Made by a program: the position numbers and the translations under genes. Under the pieces are notes generated by a model. The model worked only from the letters and a program-made list of their open reading frames with translations, searched no databases and had not been told where the DNA came from. From Xenophilus aerolatus (GTDB taxonomy: Bacteria > Pseudomonadota > Gammaproteobacteria > Burkholderiales > Burkholderiaceae_C): DNA of 64,000 bases. Below are positions 33,554 to 42,927 of the stretch, piece after piece. Numbering within the stretch: the first letter of the stretch is position 1; each line of letters begins with the position of its first letter. The DNA is taken from assembly GCA_029968055.1 (NCBI GenBank), contig JASCNX010000006.1, positions 227,740 to 291,739 of the forward strand. Direction: 5' to 3'.

Positions 33554-36500
33554 TTACCAGCGCACCTTCACGCCCAGGCTGCCGTTGACGCCGCTCTTGG
33601 TGCGCGCGTCCCCGCCCGAGGCCCACAGCTTGCCCACCTCGCCATACAGGCTGGTGGCCGGGCTCAGCTGCCAGGTCGCCCCCAGCGCCAGCTCGCTGCT
33701 CGTGCCGCCCGTCCTCGTCAGGATCGGCGTGCTGGCCGCCGGGCCGATGAAGGTCGTGGTGTCGGTACCGCTGCCGCGCTTGTACACGTTCACCCGCGCA
33801 TAGGGCTGCAAGGTGCCCAGCCCGGTCTGGAACTCGCCCTTGACGCGCACCCCGGCGCGCGCCAGCCAGCCCCCGTCGGTGTTCTGCTGCACCCACGCGC
33901 CGGTGATGGACGTGTCGTCCAGGCTCAGGCGCTGGTGCACCAGCTGCAGCTGCGGCTCGATCGTCCAGTTCGGCGCGATCGCGAAGGCCTGGCCCACCTC
34001 GATCGAAGCCAGCAGGCTGTCGCCCTTGCCGCTGCTGGAGAAGGCCAGCGTGGGGCTGGCGGTGTAGCGGTGGCGCCCGGCCTGCAGCACGCCGTCGACG
34101 TACAGGCCCGAGTCGTTCTTCCAGGTGGCGTACGCGCCCAGGTACTGGCTGCGCAGGTCGTTGGAGCCGGCCGCGTAGTTCAGCACGCCGCGGGCGAAGC
34201 CGGTGACGCTCATGTCGCCTTCGAGCTGGCCGACGTAGACGCCGGTGCGCCAGTTGGCGTTGGCCCACAGGTCGGTGCCGGCCTGGAAGCCGGTCAGGCG
34301 CCCGGAGCTGCCGGGCGAGACGGTGCCCGACTGCTGGATGTCGCGGTCGATGCTGATCACGCGGCCCCAGGCCTGGCGGTAGCCCTGGTCGGGCGAACTG
34401 GTGTTGGTGCCCGTGCCGCCGTCGTCGCCGATGCGCTGGTGCATGTTGCCCAGCATGGCCAGGTTGGACTGGCGCAGTTGCTCGGGCAGCGCGGCGTACA
34501 GGGGGACGTCGGCGCGATAGGTGGGCAGGCCGCCGACCGGGGGCAGCGGCGGCGCAGGCACGGGTGCAGGTGCCGGTGCGGGCGACGGAGCCGGTGCGGG
34601 TGACGGAGCCGGCGCAGGCGACGGCGCGGGAGCCGGTGCCGGCGCCGGTGCGGTGGTCGAGCTCAGGTAGGCGCCGCCGCCCACCGTGTTGAGCTGGTAG
34701 TCGAAGGCGCCGGCCGAGACGGGCGCGGCCAGGTTGAAGGCGCCGCCGGCAATGCCGCCGGCCGCGCTGACGACCTGGATGCCGTTGCCCGTGGTCTGGC
34801 CGCCCAGGCCGTTCAGGTTCGTGACCTGCACGGCGGTGGTGCCGCTGGCGGTGCCGGTGACGACCATCTTGTCGGTCACGCTGGAGCTGTCGCCCAGCAC
34901 CGTGCCCAGCCGCAGCAGGCCGTTGTTGCCGACGTAGTTGCCGTTCACGGTCAGCGTGCTGCCTGCGGCGGTGCCCAGCAAGGACACGGTGCCGGCATTG
35001 GTCAGGCCGCCGACGCTTTGGTTGAAGCCGCCCGTGGCCAGCGTCGCGCCCGCCGCCACATTCACGGCCGAAGCGGCACTGAAGGCATTGGCCGCCCCGG
35101 CCAGCAGCGTGCCCTGGGACACGGTGGTGGTGCCGGAGTGGACGTTGGCGCCCGCAAGCGTCAGCGTGCCTGCCCCCGACTTAACGAAGTTGCCTGCGCC
35201 GGTGATCGAACCCGCGTAGGTGCTGGCGGCGGCCTGGTTGGCGGTGAGGGTCTGTGCGTTCAGCGCGATCGAGCCGCCCGTGCCCGACAGGCTCGAAACG
35301 GTGAGGTCCGCGGTGCCGAGGTCCAGCGTGCCGCCGTTGACGGTGTACGCGGTGTTCTGCGCGAGTGCGCCTGCGCTGCCGGCCGCCAGCGTGCCGGCCA
35401 GCACGGTGGTACCGCCGGTGTACGTGTTCGTGCCCGTCAGCGTGACCGTGCCGGTGCCGGTCTGCGTCAGCGAGCCGGTGCCGCTGATGGCATTCGCCAC
35501 AGCCACGCTGTCGCTGCGGTTGAAGACCAGGCCGGAGTTGTTCGTCACCGCGCCGGTGCCCAGCGTGCCGCTGGTGCCGCCGGCGCCGACCTGCAGGACG
35601 CCTGCACCGATGGTCGTGGTGCCGCCGTAGGTGTTGTTGCCCGTCAGCACGGTCGCGCCGGTGCCGGCCTGCGTCACCGTTCCTGTGCCGCTGATGGCGT
35701 TCGCCACGAGGGCCACGTCGCTGCGGTTGAACACCAGTGCCGCGTTGTTGGTCACGCCGCCGGTGCCCAGCGTGCCGCTGGTGCCGCCGGCGCCCACTTG
35801 CAGCGCGCCTGCACTGATGGTGGTGGTGCCGCTGTAGAGGTTGTTGCCCGTGAGCGCCGTCGTGCCCGCGCCCGCCTGCGTCAGCGTGCCGGTGCCGATG
35901 ATGTCGTTGGCCACGATGACCGCGTCGCTTCGGTTGAAGACGAGGGCACCGTTGTTGACCACGCCGCCGGCACCCAGGTTGCCGCTGGTGCCGCCATTGC
36001 CGACCTGCAGGGTACCGGCGCTGACGACGGTGGCCCCGTTGTAGGTGTTGAGGCCGCTCAGCACCAGGGTGCCCGCGCCCGACATCGTGAGCGTGCCGGC
36101 GCCGGAGACACTGCCGCTGAGGTTCAGCGAGGTCGCGGCATCCGGTGCCAGGCTCCCTCCTGCGGCGCCCAGCGTGACCGCGCGCGCGGTCGCGATGCTC
36201 GCCGTGGTCTGCAGCGTGCCGCCGTCGAGCGTGAGGCCGCCGGCCACGTCGCCCAGGGCACCGTCGCTGGAGATCGACAGCGTGCCGCCGGACACGGTCC
36301 AGGGCGTGACGGCAGCGTTCGTGCCCGTCAGCGTCCAGGTGCCGGTGTTGACCTTGCTGTAGCCGCTGAAGCCCTGGTACTGCGCGCCGATGCCGGAGAC
36401 GTCGAAGCTGGCGTTGGCGGTGCCGCCCAGGCGCAGCACGTTGCCCGTGCCCGCGGCGGCCACGCCGCCGGTGAAGGCGTAACCGGCGTTCAGTTCGAGG

Positions 36501-37738
36501 GCGTTGTTGTTGCCCGTGATGGCCACGGCGTTGGCCTGGCCGCCCAGGCCCGTGCCGCCGGCAATGCTGCCTGCGTTGATCAGCGTGTTGCCGTCGCCCG
36601 TCACGCGCACGCCCACGCCGCCCGCACCGGCCGTGCCGGGAATACCTGCGGGGTTGGCCACGACCACGGTGCCGGCCGCGCCGCCGTTGCCGCCGGTGAT
36701 GGTGCCGGCGTTGTAGATCTGCAGGCCGGTGCCTGCGGCGTTCACGCCATCGCCGCCTGCACCGCCGCTGCCGGCTGCACCTGCCGTGGTCGTGCCTGCC
36801 GCGGTCGTTCCAGAGCCGTTCGAACCGCCGTTGCCGCCGTTGCCGCCGGTGATGGTGCCGCCCGCTTCGTTGCGCACGCCGCCCGACACCAGTTGGACGC
36901 CGTTGCCGCCGCCACCGCCGCCGCCGCCGCTCGGGCCGTTGGACCAGGTTCCGCCGTTGCCGCCGTTGCCGCCGTTGCCGCCGGTCACCACGCCGGAATT
37001 GGTCGATGTCGCGCCTGCATGGTCGAGGTAGAGCGCCGTGCCGGCCCCGCCGCCGCCGCCGCCCTGGGCGGCACTGTTGCCCCCGGCGCCACCGGCACCG
37101 CCGGTGATGCTGCCGGTGTTGGCGACAGCCTGCCCGATCTGGATGGCACCCCAGCCGCCAGCGCCGCCGCCGCCGCCGGCACCGGGGTTGTCGCCGTTGC
37201 CGCCAACGCCGCCCTGGCCGCCTGCGATCGCCGCGGCGTTCGTGCCGAGGTTGTTCGCGCCGGTCGCGCCACCGCCGCCGCCGCCGCCGTAGTCCACGCC
37301 CGTGCCCTGGCCCGCGCCGCCGGCGCCGCCAGGAGCGGTGCCCGCGGCGCCGCCCGGCCCGAAGGAACCACTGAAGGTGCCGCCATTGCCAGCGCTGCCG
37401 GCCGTGGGCCCGGAGAGCGGCGCGCTACCGCCATTGCCGCCGCCGGACTGGAAGTCGCTGTCATTGGTGCCGCCCAGCCCGCCTTGGCCCGTGGCTCCGC
37501 CGTTGCCGGCGTGGAGTTGGTACGCTGGATTGCCCGGCGTGCCGGTGGGGTAAGGATTGCCGCCCACGCCCCCGTCGGCGGCCTGCACCGACCAGGCCAC
37601 GAGGCCCAGCGCTGCGGCGCCCAGCAGGCGCGCGGCGCGCGCCTTGCGGCCGCCGCGCGTGTGGCCGCGCGCCGTCTCGCTGACGGCCTGCCAGCTGTTG
37701 AGGGACTGGTTGAAAACGACGCGGTGGATACGGTTCAT
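33554..37738 (-). CDS. Type V autotransporter with glycine-rich passenger and autotransporter-associated repeats
   Basis: A 1394-residue outer-membrane autotransporter. It starts with an extended signal peptide region (MNRIHRVVFNQSLNSWQAVS, then ARGHTRGG) and a hydrophobic core ending WSVQAADGG. An upstream in-frame start at 37789 would bury this signal, so 37738 is used. Residues about 60-400 are glycine- and asparagine-rich (repeated GGNGGNGG and GGAGGAGG). Next come three near-identical 69-residue passenger repeats, then a linker of alternating Ala-Pro and Ser-Pro about 40 residues long. The C-terminal beta-barrel is about 285 residues long and ends GSLGVKVRW with the expected terminal aromatic. 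Adhesion or autoaggregation is likely; no protease or lipase motif is seen. Confidence 0.92.
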   Translation of the reverse strand: MNRIHRVVFNQSLNSWQAVSETARGHTRGGRKARAARLLGAAALGLVAWSVQAADGGVGGNPYPTGTPGNPAYQLHAGNGGATGQGGLGGTNDSDFQSGGGNGGSAPLSGPTAGSAGNGGTFSGSFGPGGAAGTAPGGAGGAGQGTGVDYGGGGGGGATGANNLGTNAAAIAGGQGGVGGNGDNPGAGGGGGAGGWGAIQIGQAVANTGSITGGAGGAGGNSAAQGGGGGGAGTALYLDHAGATSTNSGVVTGGNGGNGGNGGTWSNGPSGGGGGGGGNGVQLVSGGVRNEAGGTITGGNGGNGGSNGSGTTAAGTTTAGAAGSGGAGGDGVNAAGTGLQIYNAGTITGGNGGAAGTVVVANPAGIPGTAGAGGVGVRVTGDGNTLINAGSIAGGTGLGGQANAVAITGNNNALELNAGYAFTGGVAAAGTGNVLRLGGTANASFDVSGIGAQYQGFSGYSKVNTGTWTLTGTNAAVTPWTVSGGTLSISSDGALGDVAGGLTLDGGTLQTTASIATARAVTLGAAGGSLAPDAATSLNLSGSVSGAGTLTMSGAGTLVLSGLNTYNGATVVSAGTLQVGNGGTSGNLGAGGVVNNGALVFNRSDAVIVANDIIGTGTLTQAGAGTTALTGNNLYSGTTTISAGALQVGAGGTSGTLGTGGVTNNAALVFNRSDVALVANAISGTGTVTQAGTGATVLTGNNTYGGTTTIGAGVLQVGAGGTSGTLGTGAVTNNSGLVFNRSDSVAVANAISGTGSLTQTGTGTVTLTGTNTYTGGTTVLAGTLAAGSAGALAQNTAYTVNGGTLDLGTADLTVSSLSGTGGSIALNAQTLTANQAAASTYAGSITGAGNFVKSGAGTLTLAGANVHSGTTTVSQGTLLAGAANAFSAASAVNVAAGATLATGGFNQSVGGLTNAGTVSLLGTAAGSTLTVNGNYVGNNGLLRLGTVLGDSSSVTDKMVVTGTASGTTAVQVTNLNGLGGQTTGNGIQVVSAAGGIAGGAFNLAAPVSAGAFDYQLNTVGGGAYLSSTTAPAPAPAPAPSPAPAPSPAPAPSPAPAPAPVPAPPLPPVGGLPTYRADVPLYAALPEQLRQSNLAMLGNMHQRIGDDGGTGTNTSSPDQGYRQAWGRVISIDRDIQQSGTVSPGSSGRLTGFQAGTDLWANANWRTGVYVGQLEGDMSVTGFARGVLNYAAGSNDLRSQYLGAYATWKNDSGLYVDGVLQAGRHRYTASPTLAFSSSGKGDSLLASIEVGQAFAIAPNWTIEPQLQLVHQRLSLDDTSITGAWVQQNTDGGWLARAGVRVKGEFQTGLGTLQPYARVNVYKRGSGTDTTTFIGPAASTPILTRTGGTSSELALGATWQLSPATSLYGEVGKLWASGGDARTKSGVNGSLGVKVRW
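35390..36010 (-). repeat. Three tandem 207-bp repeats in the autotransporter passenger
   Basis: Units 36010-35804, 35803-35597 and 35596-35390 each encode 69 residues beginning LQVG-GGTSG and containing ALVFNRSD and the LTG-N-Y pattern of autotransporter-associated beta strands. The exact 207-bp period keeps the frame, so copy number can change by recombination without breaking the gene. Confidence 0.85.
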
Positions 37739-37824
37739 CGGGCTGGAATCCGGCAAGAGTTGGTAGGACGAAAACTCCGAACGCAACAAAATTGGTTACG
37801 TGGGAAACAAATGTGAGCAGTTGA

Positions 37825-37854
37825 AATGTAGCTATTTTTATTACAGGTTGGCAA
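37825..37854 (-). promoter_or_regulatory. Possible promoter of the autotransporter gene
   Basis: On the minus strand TTGCCA (37854-37849), an 18-bp spacer and TACATT (37830-37825) lie about 90 bp upstream of the start. They fall in the AT-rich stretch 37775-37860, which contrasts strongly with its surroundings. Confidence 0.4.
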
Positions 37855-37961
37855 TCCTTCCCGATTTCGGTGCGTGTCGGACAAGGTCCATTCCGGTGCA
37901 ACCGTGGCTGCGCGACGACAGGGCGTCGTCTCGCGACGACGCCGCGTCCTAGGCTCGCCGT

Positions 37962-38810
37962 ATGTCACCGACCGCCTGCGCCCTGGCCGCCATCGCCCTG
38001 TGGGCCACCCTCGCCAGCCTGGGCACCGCCCTGGCGCACGTGCCCCCCTTCCTGCTGACCGGCGCCGCACTGATCGTGGGCAGCGTGCCGAGCTGGCCTC
38101 TCGTCCTGCGCGACCGTGCGGCATGGCGCGTGCCGCCGCGCACGCTGGCGCTGGGCATCTACGGCCTCTTCGGCTTCCACTTCCTGCTGTTCATCGCGCT
38201 GCGCCATGCGCCGCCGGTCGAGGCCAACCTGGTCAACTACCTCTGGCCGCTGGGGATGGTGGTGATGGCGCCGCTGTTCCTGCCGGGCATGGCGCTGCGG
38301 CCGGTGCATGTGGGAGCGGCCCTGCTGGGCTTCGCGGGCGCGGCGTTGGCGACGTTGGGTGCGCGCGGCAGCACGGACGCGACCGCGGCGGGCATTGGCT
38401 ACTGGGGCTTCGTGCCGGCGCTGGGCTCGGCCTTCATCTGGGCCAGCTACTCGCTGTGGACACGGCGGGTGCCGCCCTTCCCGACCGCGGCGATCGGCCT
38501 GTTTGGGCTGGTGTCGGGCGCGCTGTCGCTGCTGTGCCACGCGCTGCTGGAACCGGCCGTGGCGCTCTCGGTGCGCGACTGGGCATTGATCGCGCTGTGC
38601 GGGCTGGGGCCGCTGGGCGCCGCCTTCTTCCTGTGGGACCGCGCGCTCAAGGGCGGCGACGCGCGGCAGATCGGGATCCTCAGCTACATCACGCCGCTGG
38701 CGTCGACCGCGCTGCTGATGGTGGTGACGAGTCGGCCCCTGAGCTGGAGCATCGCATTGGCGGCGGCCATGATCGTCGCGGCGGCCGGGGTGGGTACGCG
38801 CGCGCGCTGA
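37962..38810 (+). CDS. EamA/DMT-family transporter, YddG-like
   Basis: A 282-residue membrane protein with ten hydrophobic helices arranged as two EamA halves (SPTACALAAIALWATLASLG at the start; GFVPALGSAFIWASYSLWTRR opening the second half). HAPPVEANLVNYLWPLGMVV is typical of the YddG aromatic amino acid exporter branch. The short leader and ATG at 37962 are the only reasonable start. It is divergent from the autotransporter and upstream of zwf by 78 bp. The substrate is probably an amino acid or other metabolite, by family only. Confidence 0.84.
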   Translation: MSPTACALAAIALWATLASLGTALAHVPPFLLTGAALIVGSVPSWPLVLRDRAAWRVPPRTLALGIYGLFGFHFLLFIALRHAPPVEANLVNYLWPLGMVVMAPLFLPGMALRPVHVGAALLGFAGAALATLGARGSTDATAAGIGYWGFVPALGSAFIWASYSLWTRRVPPFPTAAIGLFGLVSGALSLLCHALLEPAVALSVRDWALIALCGLGPLGAAFFLWDRALKGGDARQIGILSYITPLASTALLMVVTSRPLSWSIALAAAMIVAAAGVGTRAR

Positions 38811-38888
38811 TCCGGCCGAGCGGCTCGCGCGGCGCGGTGGCATCGAATTCGCTTGCCCGGCCGTTACAACAACTCCGGAGATTCGCTG

Positions 38889-40352
38889 ATGGCCAAGATC
38901 CCTGCCGGCGTCGGGCCGCGCTTTCCACAGGTGGTGGTGCTCGTGGGCGCCACGGGCGACCTGTCGCGGCGCAAGCTGCTGCCGGGCCTGTTCCACCTGT
39001 GCAGCGCGGGCTTCATTCCCGACTGGCGCATCGTCGGCGTCTCGCTCGACGACATCGACGTCGAGGGCTTCAAGGCCATCGCCCGCAACGCGCTGGACGA
39101 ATTCGGCAGCCGCAAGACCAGCCCCGCCGCCTGGGAGCGCTTCGCTGCACAGCTCGACTACGTGCCGCTGGCGGCCGGGGCGCCCGCGCTGAAGGATGCG
39201 GTGGCGCGCGCCGAGGCCTCGCTGGGCGTCGAGTGCCGGCGCCTGCACTACCTCAGCGTGCCGCCCTCGGCCGCGCTGCCGGTGGTCCGCATGCTGGGCG
39301 AAGCGGAGTTGGTCGAGCGCTCGCGCATCGTGATGGAGAAGCCCTTCGGCACCGACCTGGCCAGCGCGCGCGTGCTCAACGCCAAGCTGCACCAGGTCTT
39401 CGACGAATCGCAGATATTTCGCATCGACCATTTCCTGGGCAAGGAGCCGGCGCAGAACATCCTGGCCTTCCGCTTCGCCAACGGCCTGTTCGAGCCGATC
39501 TGGAACCGCAACTTCATCGACCACGTGCAGATCGACGTGCCCGAAACGCTGGGCCTGGGCAAGCGCTCGGGCTTCTACGAGCAGACCGGCGCCTACCGCG
39601 ACATGGTGGTCACCCATCTTTTCCAGATCCTCGGCTTCATGGCGATGGAGCCACCGACCTCGCTCGACCCCGAGCACATCGGCGAGGAAAAGAACAAGGT
39701 CTTTCGCAGCATGCTGCCCATCCTGCCCGGCGACGTGGTGCGCGGGCAGTACAGCGGCTACCGCGGCGAGGAAGGCGTCGACCCCGACTCCGACACCGAG
39801 ACCTTCATCGCGTTGAAGTGCCACATCGACAACTGGCGCTGGGCCGGCGTGCCCTTCTACCTGCGCACGGGCAAGCGCATGGCCGAGGGGCAGCGCATCA
39901 TCTCCATCGCCTTTCGCGAGCCGCCCAAGAGCATGTTCCCGCCCGGCAGCGGCGTGGGTGCGCAGGGGCCCGACCACCTCACCTTCGACCTCGCCGACGC
40001 GTCGAAGATGTCGCTGTCGTTCTACGGCAAGCGCCCCGGCCCCGGCATGCGGCTGGACAAGCTGAGCCTGCAGTTCGCGATGACCGACACCGGCCTGGCC
40101 GGCGAGGTGCTGGAGGCCTACGAGCGCCTGATCCTCGACGCCATGCGCGGCGACCGCACGCTGTTCACCACGGCCGAGGGCATCGAGCGGCTGTGGGAGG
40201 TGTCGCAGCCCCTGCTCGACGCACCGCCGCCCGTGCGGCTGTACGAGCCCGGTTCGTGGGGGCCCAAGCCCGTGCACCAGCTGATCGCGCCGCATGCATG
40301 GCGGCTGCCCTTCGAGCGGGCCTGGCGCAATCCGAACAAGAGCGGCGGCTGA
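38889..40352 (+). CDS. zwf: Glucose-6-phosphate 1-dehydrogenase
   Basis: A 487-residue NADP-dependent enzyme opening the pentose phosphate and Entner-Doudoroff routes. The dinucleotide motif GATGDLSRRKLLPG starts at residue 20, the substrate-binding and catalytic segment RIDHFLGKE is at about residue 178, and EKPFGTDL precedes it. The ATG at 38889 (MAKIPAGVGPRFPQ) gives the family length. No pgl, edd or gnd is adjacent, so the gene stands alone here. Confidence 0.97.
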   Translation: MAKIPAGVGPRFPQVVVLVGATGDLSRRKLLPGLFHLCSAGFIPDWRIVGVSLDDIDVEGFKAIARNALDEFGSRKTSPAAWERFAAQLDYVPLAAGAPALKDAVARAEASLGVECRRLHYLSVPPSAALPVVRMLGEAELVERSRIVMEKPFGTDLASARVLNAKLHQVFDESQIFRIDHFLGKEPAQNILAFRFANGLFEPIWNRNFIDHVQIDVPETLGLGKRSGFYEQTGAYRDMVVTHLFQILGFMAMEPPTSLDPEHIGEEKNKVFRSMLPILPGDVVRGQYSGYRGEEGVDPDSDTETFIALKCHIDNWRWAGVPFYLRTGKRMAEGQRIISIAFREPPKSMFPPGSGVGAQGPDHLTFDLADASKMSLSFYGKRPGPGMRLDKLSLQFAMTDTGLAGEVLEAYERLILDAMRGDRTLFTTAEGIERLWEVSQPLLDAPPPVRLYEPGSWGPKPVHQLIAPHAWRLPFERAWRNPNKSGG

Positions 40353-40364
40353 GGCGGTCGAGTC

Positions 40365-40391
40365 AAAAAAACGGGCCCCCGAGGGGACCCG
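40365..40391 (-). terminator. Rho-independent terminator for the leftward secreted-protein gene
   Basis: A stem made by CGGG-C-CCCC (40372-40380) and GGGG-A-CCCG (40383-40391), with one mismatch, is followed on the minus strand by seven T residues. It lies 125 bp beyond the stop of the gene ending at 40516 and close to the zwf stop on the other strand. Confidence 0.7.
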
Positions 40392-40515
40392 CGCAACGCC
40401 GTCACGGTGACGACGAGGAGACAAACCCCGCTCCGTCAGAGTTTGCAGCTTCAATGTACGGCGCTGCCCAGCGATCACCAACGACCGAGTGGTGATATGC
40501 GTCTGACGCAAACGT

Positions 40516-41052
40516 CTATGGCGAACGACGCGCCGTCGCGGGCGCGCGCCGTGCGGGCGGAGCAGCCGGCCGCTGCACGGGCAGCACCACCAGCACCACG
40601 CTGCGTTCGCCGTCGAGCCCTTCGGCCTCCACGCGCAGGCCGAACTGCAGGTCACCCGACGCGCGGGCAGCCGCGCCGATCGCCGGTACCGTGCACTGGC
40701 GATAGCCGGCGATGCCCCCGCCGCAATCGATGCGCACCGGCAGCCCGTGCACCTGCACGTCACCTGCCGGGCCGCTGCGCGTGAAGGTGCTCACCTCGAC
40801 GCGCGACAGGGCATCCACCGCCACGTAGCTCAGCGACACCTGCGACACGCCGCGCGCCGCATCCTCCGCCGAGAGGCTGCGCGGGCTGACGTCGAAGACC
40901 ACGAAGGGCGCATCGTTGGACAGGTACTCGACCTGCGCCGGCTGCATGCCCAGCGCGGCCATCGACGCGCGGGCGCCCGGTGCCGGGGGCGCGGCCATCG
41001 CAGGCAGCGCGCTGGCGAACAGCCACAACGCAAGAAGGAGAAAACGGTGCAT
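40516..41052 (-). CDS. Secreted hypothetical protein
   Basis: A 178-residue protein not recognised as a known family. A signal peptide is clear (MHRFLLLALWLFASALPAMA, cleavage near AMAAPP). The mature part has alternating short hydrophobic and charged stretches suggestive of a beta-sandwich (VEYLSNDAPFVVFDVSPRSL; SYVAVDALSRVEVSTFTR; SVVLVVLPVQRP) and two cysteines (IDCGGG, RQCTVP). The last 15 residues are Ala/Pro/Arg-rich. The start is chosen for the signal peptide; the open frame continues upstream without similar character. Periplasmic location is inferred. Confidence 0.7.
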   Translation of the reverse strand: MHRFLLLALWLFASALPAMAAPPAPGARASMAALGMQPAQVEYLSNDAPFVVFDVSPRSLSAEDAARGVSQVSLSYVAVDALSRVEVSTFTRSGPAGDVQVHGLPVRIDCGGGIAGYRQCTVPAIGAAARASGDLQFGLRVEAEGLDGERSVVLVVLPVQRPAAPPARRAPATARRSP

Positions 41053-41377
41053 GACGCTCACCATTGCACCGAGGCCGATGGCCGGGCGCAAGCGGGAAAA
41101 CGCCGCGTGGCCACCAGAGCACGAACCAGCAGCGTGCCCAGACCTTGACCTGGTCGCGATGCATTGGCCAGCGACGGATCGATGCCGCGCGCGCCGGGGC
41201 CGGTCTCGCCCTCCCACCAGCCGCCGCTTTCATGCGGGTGGGCGACGCGTGGCCAGTGTTCGGTACGGCTGCGGGCCTGCTCGACCCTCACCCTCGGGCC
41301 TTGCCTGCAGCCTCACACGGCACCGGAGGTTGAACTAGCATGGATGACCCACCGGCTGCTACCCAAGGAATGATGCG
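41053..41377. other. 325-bp intergenic region without a recognised gene
   Basis: This space separates the leftward secreted-protein gene from the rightward PIN gene. Short open frames are present but have no ribosome-binding site or recognisable composition. A search by eye for an antitoxin upstream of the PIN gene found none. A 13-codon ATG frame at 41341 ends just before the PIN start and could be a leader. Confidence 0.5.
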
Positions 41378-41776
41378 ATGACTCGCTATGTGATCGGACC
41401 GGACGTGGCGTTGATGTTGGCAGAAAAGCGTGCCCGCGTGAGCGACCAGCACCGCTTGCTCGCACCGACCCTGCTGCGTTCGCAGGTGCTTGCACAACTC
41501 TTCTCGGACGTTCGCGCTGGCCGATCGGACCGCAAGGAAGCGAACGAGCGCCTCGACCATTTGCGGCGGCTCGACATCCGGCTCCTCGGCGACCGCGTGC
41601 TGCAGCGGACTGCCTGGGACTTCGCGGAGCAGCTCGGGTGGCATGACACGTTCATCGCGGAGTACGTGGCGCTGGCCCGGCTGCAGGCCGATGCACTGGT
41701 GGTGCGCGACCCGGCGATTGCGCATGCCGCCAGTCGCCACGTGGCCATCGCGCGCTACGAGGACCTGCTCGCCTAG
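41378..41776 (+). CDS. PIN-domain protein (VapC-like) without an obvious antitoxin
   Basis: A 132-residue protein of the PIN nuclease fold. The first acidic position is Asp9 in VIGPDVALML, followed by LLAPTLLRSQVLAQLF. This branch has glutamine where VapC toxins usually have glutamate. The later acidic residues sit in HDTFIAEYVALARLQADALVVRDPAI (given in full once). The gene is isolated, with no small upstream antitoxin overlapping its start as normal for VapBC. It may be an orphan toxin-like RNase or a solitary PIN protein with another role. Confidence 0.75.
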   Translation: MTRYVIGPDVALMLAEKRARVSDQHRLLAPTLLRSQVLAQLFSDVRAGRSDRKEANERLDHLRRLDIRLLGDRVLQRTAWDFAEQLGWHDTFIAEYVALARLQADALVVRDPAIAHAASRHVAIARYEDLLA

Positions 41777-41877
41777 GCGACGCGGCGATAGCCGCTGCAG
41801 GCCGGCAAGCACCACCTCGGACAAGAGGTGCGACAACCGGCCCGCGCTTGATGGCGCCACATGGCGCGGGGTGCGTT

Positions 41878-42927
41878 TCAGTCCTTCGCCACTTCCAGCA
41901 CCAGCTTCCCGAAGTTCTCCCCCGAGAACAGCTTGCCCAGCGCCTCGGGGAACTTCTCGATGCCCTGCACGATGTCCTCGCGGCTCTTCATGCGGCCGTC
42001 CTTCAGGTAGCCGGCCATCTCGGCGATGGCGATGTGATAACGGTCGGCGTAGTCGAACACCACCATGCCTTCCATGCGCGCGCGGTTCACGAGCAGGCTC
42101 AAGTAGTTCTTGGGCCCGGCGGCGGGCATGCTGTTCGCGTTGTTGTACTGGCTGATGGCGCCGCAGATGACGATGCGGGCCTTGCGCGCGAGCTTGGCCA
42201 TCACGGTGTCGAGGATCTCGCCGCCGACGTTGTCGAAGTAAACGTCGACGCCCTTGGGCGCGTGTTCCTTCAGGCCCTCGCGCACGGCGCCCGGGCCGGC
42301 CTTGTAGTCGATGCAGGCGTCGAAGCCCAGTTCCTTGACCACCCACTCGCACTTGGCGGTGCCGCCGGCGATGCCGATGGCGCGGCAGCCCTTGATCTTG
42401 GCAAGCTGGCCGACGGTCTGGCCGACGGCACCGGCCGCGCCGGAGACGACCACCGTGTCGCCCGCCTTGGCCAGGCCGACGTCGAGCAAACCGAAGTAGC
42501 CGGTCATGCCGGGCATGCCCAGCACGTTGAGCCACTGGCCGGCGGTGCCGGCCTTCAGGTCGATCTTGACCAGGCCGCTGCGCTTGACCTCGTCGGCCGA
42601 CACCAGCGCGTACTCCTGCACGCCCAGCGTGCCGTACACCACGTCACCCACGGCGAAGGCCGGGTTCTTCGACGCGACCACGCGGCCCACGCCGCCGGCG
42701 CGCATCACTTCGCCGATCTGCACCGGCGGGATGTAGCTCTTGCCCTCGTTCATCCAGCCGCGCATGGCCGGGTCGAGCGAGAGCATCAGGGTCTTGACCA
42801 GCACGCCGCCTTCGGCCGGCTGGGCGACGGGCTCTTCGCCGTAGCTGAAGTTCTCGCGCGTGGCAGCGCCCGTGGGGCGGCTGGCCAGCTTGAACTGGTG
42901 GTTGGTGGCGGCGATGGCGGTGCTCAT
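41878..42927 (-). CDS. NADP-dependent oxidoreductase of the medium-chain family (CurA/leukotriene B4 dehydrogenase-like)
   Basis: A 349-residue zinc-independent medium-chain reductase. The nucleotide-binding motif is VSGAAGAVGQTVGQLAKI, preceded by PGMTGYFGLLDVG, and the N-terminus reads FKLASRPTGAATRENF. It matches the YncB/CurA group, which reduces the double bond of alpha,beta-unsaturated ketones. It is transcribed leftward after dgdA, with a 169-bp gap, and is probably an independent unit. Confidence 0.9.
   Translation of the reverse strand: MSTAIAATNHQFKLASRPTGAATRENFSYGEEPVAQPAEGGVLVKTLMLSLDPAMRGWMNEGKSYIPPVQIGEVMRAGGVGRVVASKNPAFAVGDVVYGTLGVQEYALVSADEVKRSGLVKIDLKAGTAGQWLNVLGMPGMTGYFGLLDVGLAKAGDTVVVSGAAGAVGQTVGQLAKIKGCRAIGIAGGTAKCEWVVKELGFDACIDYKAGPGAVREGLKEHAPKGVDVYFDNVGGEILDTVMAKLARKARIVICGAISQYNNANSMPAAGPKNYLSLLVNRARMEGMVVFDYADRYHIAIAEMAGYLKDGRMKSREDIVQGIEKFPEALGKLFSGENFGKLVLEVAKD

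Noticed and set aside
35018..37816. A 932-codon open frame opposite the autotransporter
   Set aside because: Antisense of the Gly/Asn repeat region; composition (Ala/Gly/Arg) mirrors the repeats and there is no plausible start or domain.
37965..40763. A 932-codon frame opposite the DMT transporter and zwf
   Set aside because: Spans two well-supported genes on the other strand and their spacer; no family resemblance.
41164..41373. Possible antitoxin for the PIN protein (69-codon frame)
   Set aside because: No DNA-binding motif, no ribosome-binding site, and a Pro/Cys/Ser-rich sequence unlike VapB. The only support is position.
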